Below are positions 58,320 through 64,000 of a DNA stretch of 64,000 nucleotides, one piece after another. Where the stretch lies: contig ML682005.1 in NCBI GenBank assembly GCA_007922195.1, positions 32,163,881 to 32,227,880 of the forward strand, given 5' to 3'. The notes beneath the pieces are model-generated. The model was not told the DNA's origin. It made no database searches and worked only from the letters and a program-made list of their open reading frames with translations. Positions within the stretch are counted from its first letter, which is position 1. The number at the start of each line of letters is the position of its first letter. Made by a program: the position numbers and the translations under genes. The stretch comes from Podocnemis expansa (Eukaryota > Chordata > Testudines > Podocnemididae).

Positions 58320-58440
58320 GAATGCATCTCACAAAGTGGGTGGAAGCCCACAAAAGCTTATGCTTGAAGATCAGTCTGTTAGTCTAATAAGGTGCCACGG
58401 GACTCTTGCTGCTTTTGCTATACACAGGCTAACATGGAAA
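58320..58440. repeat. Single-arm copy of the foldback repeat
   Basis: AAGTGGGTGGAAGCCCACAA, TTATGCTTGAAGATCAGTCT, GTTAGTCTAATAAGGTGCCA, CGGGACTC and CAGGCTAACATGG match the right arm plus outer end of the 55958-56178 repeat. Confidence 0.78.
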
Positions 58441-61390
58441 TTTCACAAATGTTGTACAACAAATCACATACTTCCTGCAGCAGGGATGGGTAAAATTGGC
58501 TCACAGCTAGGCACCAGAAATTTTATTTTTGATCTCTAGAGGGTGCTCCTCCATTACATTTCTGTAGTGGAGCTAGGTGACAGGCTGCTAAAACTGGTTG
58601 CCATGGTGACCAGAACTGTATTATTTGTCGAGGCTTGCCCTACAGATACACTGCATGCACAAGCCTTCTGCTTAAATTTATACATCTGTACAAACTAGAC
58701 ATGCTCCAGTGTTAGACACTTACATCAGCTCCAGATGGGTATAATGTTATAAACTGTCCACAGGCTCAGCAGAATTCACTTTTTATTTTTTCTTAATTTC
58801 AATTGCTAATATTAAGGTTAATTCTTAAGGGTTTTATTTATTTATTTATTTTACAGTTCAAATGTTCACAGTTGTGCGAAATTGGGGGCAGTCATACAAG
58901 AAAGATGGACAACCACTATTTAGTGACAGTATGTACTGAGATTCAAAAAGTTAAAGTTTTATAACCTTTAAAATAGAAATTATCAATGTCACATGTAAAA
59001 ATATACAAAGTTACAATATAAAACAAATATGCAATATCCTTATCTCAAACTCCAATAAGATTTCAATCCACATTTTTCTGACTTTGGCTATCTGTAAATT
59101 TTTATTATCAATAGAAATATTTTTCATAAGTTGTACATGTACTATGAAATCAACATTTACTGATAAAAATCTAATTCTTCCAAGCCTACCCATCTGTTTG
59201 CTTACATTACCTTTCTTTTCCAGAAATGCATTAAGTATGCCTGCATTTCAGAAAAATTAAAGAACAATCCAAATCAACTGAATCAAATCACTCTGTTAAC
59301 TCCAAATGGAAGAATTATTTAAAGATTACTCATAATTTCCTTTATTTCCTCTCTGTCTTCTACAGTTTTTGGAAGCAGGTTAAAAAACACACAAAAGCAT
59401 ATTTTCTGTCCATTTGTAACAGTGTGAGAGAACCAACACTCCAGATCTATAAGATCATTGTGAATTTATGATGGCATTTCAGTTGCTTTTTGGGTTCACT
59501 AATTTCTTCTATTTTTATGGATTAAAAACTCAGTCGTGCACCACTAAAGGAAAATTCTAGTAATTAGTTACACTAGTTAAGACTTGGATTCTAAAAAACG
59601 TGGTATAAAACGTGTTTGCAGAATCAAGGAATTAGAGTTACACTCAGATCTCTAACTATATTATTCACATACACAAAATAATAGTATATTAACTATAACA
59701 TTTGCTTCATTTACCTTAATATTCATAGTTATTTTTAGATATGCTACTAATTCTTTCAGTATCACCATAGTACTGAAAAGTCAAGGAACTGCGTTTCATT
59801 TAATTAACCATTTATTATTGTTATCTTTATGCAAGTCCTTTTTTAAGAACCATCAACACACAAAAGTTGTACTACTTTCACTATGCCAATATAGTTGAAT
59901 AGTGCAATACGTGTAGGTTGGACAGTTATACCAGTAAGCATGTGTAGCTTCTTCCCAAGTGGAAAGGGAAATAAGTAGCATTCCACCAGAAGTTATACAC
60001 TATGAGACAGACTCCACAAAAATCATGCACTTTGCCCAAAATCATTGTGGTTTGATTTTTTTTAAACTATATTGTATTTTTTCACCTCTTTTTTGATTTC
60101 TGTATTCCCCCTACCTGCCACCAGTGTGTGAGACACACAGTTACATTTCCAACACACCCAGATATTTTGAGGTGATTTTTGGCCACCACAAGAGCTTCAC
60201 CTCCCCCTCCCCCCCCACACCTGCCCAGCACCCTGCCAAGCAATCAGTTCTATCCTATAGCCCCTAATCAGTTCAGCCCCCCCAACCTCACCCCTGCTCT
60301 TCTGGTGGCCATGCCTCAATTTCTCTGGCTCCTCATTACAGAAACTGAACCCTCCCACCTTGGTCTGTTGATCCAGGGACTGACCTTCATTGTGTTCCAA
60401 CTGGGCAAGCCCACAGTCTCCTTATCAGCTTCTCACAGGCTGGTTCTGCAGGTGTCAGCTGAGTCCTCAGAAGGGATAGAGAGCTGATAAGGAAGAAAAG
60501 AGAGGAGTGAGTGAGGAGTGGAGCAGTGGGGGAAGAGGCAAGGCAGGGGTTTTCCACAATAAGAAATTTGACTACCCTACTGAGATATTTTATATTCAAG
60601 ATTCTCAAAATGTTTTGCAAAAAGGAATTGGTTAAAACTGTTTCCTCATTACACTTTTCATCTTTCTTGCCCAGGCTCAGCTTTCAACTATCTTTTGTGA
60701 CAGAAAGAATACTTCCTCATGTCTGCCAAAAAATGTGCTTCAAATCGATCCTAAACCTCATCCATCAAACCTTCAAACATTGATCTCCTTGTCCTCTCTC
60801 TGTCTCAATTATATCCCTGTTACCTTAAAAAATATTTTGTTTGTTCCATTGAGAACATTTTGGGACAGGAAACTAGGGTAAAATTTTCTAAAAAGCTTAG
60901 GGACTTTCTTTTAAGGTTCTTAGGTGCATAAGAAAGCTGACTGCAGTGGAAGTTAGGTGAATAAATGATTTAAAAAATCTTAATAGTTGCTTACAGATGC
61001 AAATATGTGCCTAAATACTTATAAAAATCTGCTGGTAGGTGATTTATGAGCCCAAGTCTTATTAATTGTCAATGAGACTTAGGGTCCTATGTGCTTAATT
61101 CACTTTTGAAAATGGGACTTAGACTCCAAAGTCACTTAAGGGCATTTGAAAATTGTACTCTAATTTTATTCTTTGTAAAACACTTTGTACTTTGGCAGAG
61201 CTAAGGCTATATTTAAAGGGGATGATTCAGGTTAAAACTCTTGCTAATTTGTCTTATTGTCTCACTGAAAATCAGACAAATCAGAAAAAAGGCAAAGAAA
61301 TTGATATGAGCAAAAAAATCATGTGGTTATGGGCCTGCTCTCTAGGCATCCCAGGTAAATAAATGTTAGGTTAGGAATTGTTAGGTTGTT
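58441..61390. other. Intronic sequence without recognised features
   Basis: AT-rich, with C-runs at 60200-60220. Short frames such as 60179-60487 (+) are low-complexity. Nothing else is seen. Confidence 0.5.
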
Positions 61391-61632
61391 GCGAGAGCCA
61401 AAAGTATAACTGGGTTCAAAAAAGAATTAGATAAGTTCATGAATGTCTATTACGAAGGTGGCCAGTCATACTACCCCATATTGTGTGTGTCCCTAGCCTT
61501 GGAATGACAAAAAAAAATGGCAGTGGATGGCAGGGTTGGATCATTCAATAATTAACCTGTCTGTTCATTCCCTCTGAAGCACCTGGTATTGGCCACTGTC
61601 AGAAGACACTATGGTTCTTCTTATAAAAATTC
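61391..61632 (+). mobile_element. CR1 LINE 3' fragment, plus strand
   Basis: GGGTTCAAAAAAGAATTAGA, TAAGTTCATGAATGTCTATT, GTTCATTCCCTCTGAAGCAC and CTGGTATTGGCCACTGTCAG match the same CR1 3' subfamily as 37637-37790, with more of its 5' side kept. Sense orientation. Confidence 0.83.
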
Positions 61633-62154
61633 TTAGTTCACTTTATGCACATCTTACTCAATTAAAAAAACAGACTAGTCTGATTTTTTCTTTGTTTATT
61701 TTGGTTTTTGGTTTTTTAGTAATTTCACTTTTGATTCCTAGGTATGAGCACAGGTTCAGTGTCTGATTAGTACTCAGTGCAACAAAACATTAAAATCAAC
61801 AAACAAAACTTTTCAGGGATCTTTTTTTCCTTCAAGTTCATGATCTCATCTCCCTAAGAGTTTTCTATAGCACTGTAAGATCCAAGGGCTTTATCTTGCA
61901 TAGTTCTGATGACTCTGCAGTTGATACAGCTCTTACACATGAGTGGTCACATTGACATCAGTAGGACTATCATGAGCCCGGCTGTCCAACACCTTGCATA
62001 TTTGAGCCAGAAGGGGTTTACTGTCATATAAAACTCTAAATATCAGACCTTAAGAAACATTTCTCTTGTATGTCATTCCAAACTCTCCAACAGAGTAGCT
62101 GTTATTAGCAACAATAATAACAGGTAAAGCCACACAACATGCTTATGTGACAGG

Positions 62155-62310
62155 TATTATTGTTGTAATTACATTAATGAATAAACTGAAGGAGACAAAT
62201 TAAGGCCAAATCTGGCTGCAAATAATTTGTCCAAGGTTATAGAGCAAATAAGTGACACTGCTGGGAATAAACCACCACCAAAATAGAGTCCTGAATCCCA
62301 ATCAACTCCT
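62155..62310 (-). repeat. MIR-like SINE, minus orientation
   Basis: AATTTGTCCAAGGTTATAGA, GCAAATAAGTGACACTGCTG and GGAATAAACC are the reverse complement of the MIR core and 5' half. Strongly diverged. Confidence 0.65.
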
Positions 62311-64000
62311 TTTTCATAAAAGTATTAACATTTGGAAGAATTGTTACGAGTTCTGGAGAAATATATGACTGATCCACATTTTCTTACAAAGTCTTCTGAA
62401 TAGTTACATGTCTCCCCCCTTTTCCATGGGGCGGGAGGAATTCCTCAAGTCATGTGTTAATGCAGCTTTTTAAAGCACATCGAGAGGAACTGAGGAGGTG
62501 TAGTTCTGACTCATAGGAATCTTCCTTATTAGTGACTAGTGTGTAATAATATCAGAACAAGAAGCATTTTAAAGGAAATTTGAATCTGTGATGATAGTCG
62601 AAATTCCCTTAACAGCCTTGTCCCTTAGGCTGAATGGAAAGCCAAAGTCCAGGCATGGTGGAGTGGTTCCCATTTGGATGAATAACTGGTGACGCAGTAT
62701 AGTCTTCATGAAAACTTCTTTATTCCAAAAATCCACACAAAGTCCTGTTTCCCTGAATAATGCCACAAACGTACAGCATGCATACTGTTTCCTTGCTCAG
62801 AAATCTCCATATGAGGCTCTCTCCTGTCAATACTATGCTGAGTGAGAGGCGCTTAGTAACTCTAACTCAGCCACAAACCAGTCTCTATCCCTTGTATTTG
62901 TATTTCCTCAGGAAACATGAGAACTCTCCACCTGGCTTGCCCTTTCAGGTAACTTTGGGAGTTAACCTATCCTTTGTCTGCCTCTGTTTTTCTAAGAGCT
63001 TGATTAATATAGAGGTGTAATTGGCTGGGCTCTTGAATGTGAAAATCTGTAGTGTGTTTTGCAACTTGGAATCTTATTGATAAAGCAATATGAGTTCTTT
63101 TTGGTTTTTGGTTTTAAAGTGGTGGTGGTGATTTCTCTATTCTATTTAGTAGTTTCCATAGGTATGGAGCAATATGAAAAACTGAAATACTGTAGAGAAA
63201 TAGAATTTGTATACCCACCATAAAATCTGTGGTGTGTTTTCAAAAATGTCATTTGTATAACATACTCTATATATTCTTCTGATCTCACCTACATACATTT
63301 TATATCACATGAGGGGGAGAAAACTGCTAGAAGTGCAGATTTCCATGGTAACAGATGCAGTTTCATTTCCTTTGTTTTGTGAAGCTGGAACTGAGCTGTG
63401 TGGAGGTGGCTCTGCAAGAATTTTTTTATTAAATGGTAACAGTGGATTTCGAAAGGCTATTCAGAGTTACAAGACGTGGTCATACAAATCCAAACTAAAG
63501 CATGCCAAGTAAGTTGGACAGGAAGGAGTGTGGGGGAAAGAACTGTCTTATTAATGCAAAATTAAATGAACTAGAAAGAGAAATATAGGTCAACATATAC
63601 CAATTCTGTTATAATGAATATAAGAATGTTTTCAGGAAGGAGAACCTTGCTTCATCCAATATATAATTGTTGCCAGTTGATGGGATTCCTTGGACTGAAG
63701 AATCTATTTGTACCTCTGTATGAATTAAAATACTTTCCAAAAACATGCATCTGTCTATCCATTTGTATACACATTTCATAAATTGCTGTTATGCACATTG
63801 GACTAACAAAACAAAAGATTGAGTAGGTTGCCACTAGCTCCCATTGTCCTCAAGCAGTTGGACAGTGATCTCAATTTTAAGCTGTTCATACCCAAAAGGT
63901 ACAATTGAGTATTTCTTTCTCATGTGTACTTAATGCGTCTTTAACTAGAGTGCTTGTGACTTTTAAGAGTTTCTTTACTAAATCTTAGCATTGCAGTAAT
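62311..64000. other. Intronic sequence without recognised features
   Basis: No exon of DOK6 (the next should begin LQTSL) and no transposon recognised. The frame 63309-63512 (+) has no family resemblance. Confidence 0.5.

Larger units (their letters stand above)
43933..64000 (+). other. DOK6 intron, 5' part
   Basis: Starts with the GTAAGG donor (43933) and continues past the window. It contains the R4-like LINE (46802-49715), CR1 and MIR fragments, two adjacent MITEs in a CR1 (52.0-52.8 kb) and a foldback repeat (55958-56178). Confidence 0.85.

Overview
This window is vertebrate nuclear DNA, almost all of it intronic. The only host coding sequence I can support is two short exons of one gene on the + strand, 38.8 kb apart (4764-4953 and 43794-43932). 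Their translation is the PTB (phosphotyrosine-binding) domain of the adaptor DOK6. The splice phases fit together, and the residues match human DOK6 as I remember it. The rest is intron: the 3' part of the intron before the first exon (1-4763), the whole intron between the exons (4954-43793), and the 5' part of the next intron (43933-64000). I see no RNA gene and no second intact protein-coding gene.

The host is most likely a reptile, probably a turtle. The evidence is CR1 fragments of the reptile/bird type, ancient MIR copies, many MITEs with TTCGAA palindromes and terminal repeats ending in a motif like GTAGACATAGCC, and a foldback repeat typical of turtle DNA. I cannot name the species.

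Three larger mobile elements stand out. (1) A minus-strand endogenous retrovirus at 7959-11094 has two LTRs, a tRNA-Leu primer binding site, a decayed gamma-type gag and a 4-bp target duplication. Everything from the start of protease into the 3' LTR is deleted. (2) A minus-strand non-LTR retrotransposon at about 46802-49715 encodes an R4/Rex6-like reverse transcriptase with a restriction-like endonuclease. It carries a 10-N assembly gap inside the RT region and a tRNA-like 5' end. (3) A C-rich element with terminal inverted repeats (38741-39901) is nested in a larger MITE (38698-40305).

Region by region: 1-4763 holds a MITE and a MIR; 4764-4953 is the first DOK6 exon; 5-7 kb has two MITEs; 8-11 kb is the ERV; 12-17 kb is rich in GC-rich hAT-type elements and has an exon-like degraded segment at 15.9-16.4 kb; 19-27 kb has a CR1, a small hAT element and foldback repeats; 30-43 kb has MIR, CR1, hAT and the nested elements; 43794-43932 is the second DOK6 exon; 46.8-49.7 kb is the R4-like LINE; 52-53 kb has two MITEs inserted in one CR1 end; 54-64 kb is mostly plain intron with a foldback, CR1 and MIR.

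I found no clearly new functional system. The points most worth checking are the hidden sequence behind the N gap, the tRNA-like LINE 5' end, the foldback with a 15-bp direct repeat, and the unrecognised exon-like segment with a hydrophobic ORF.
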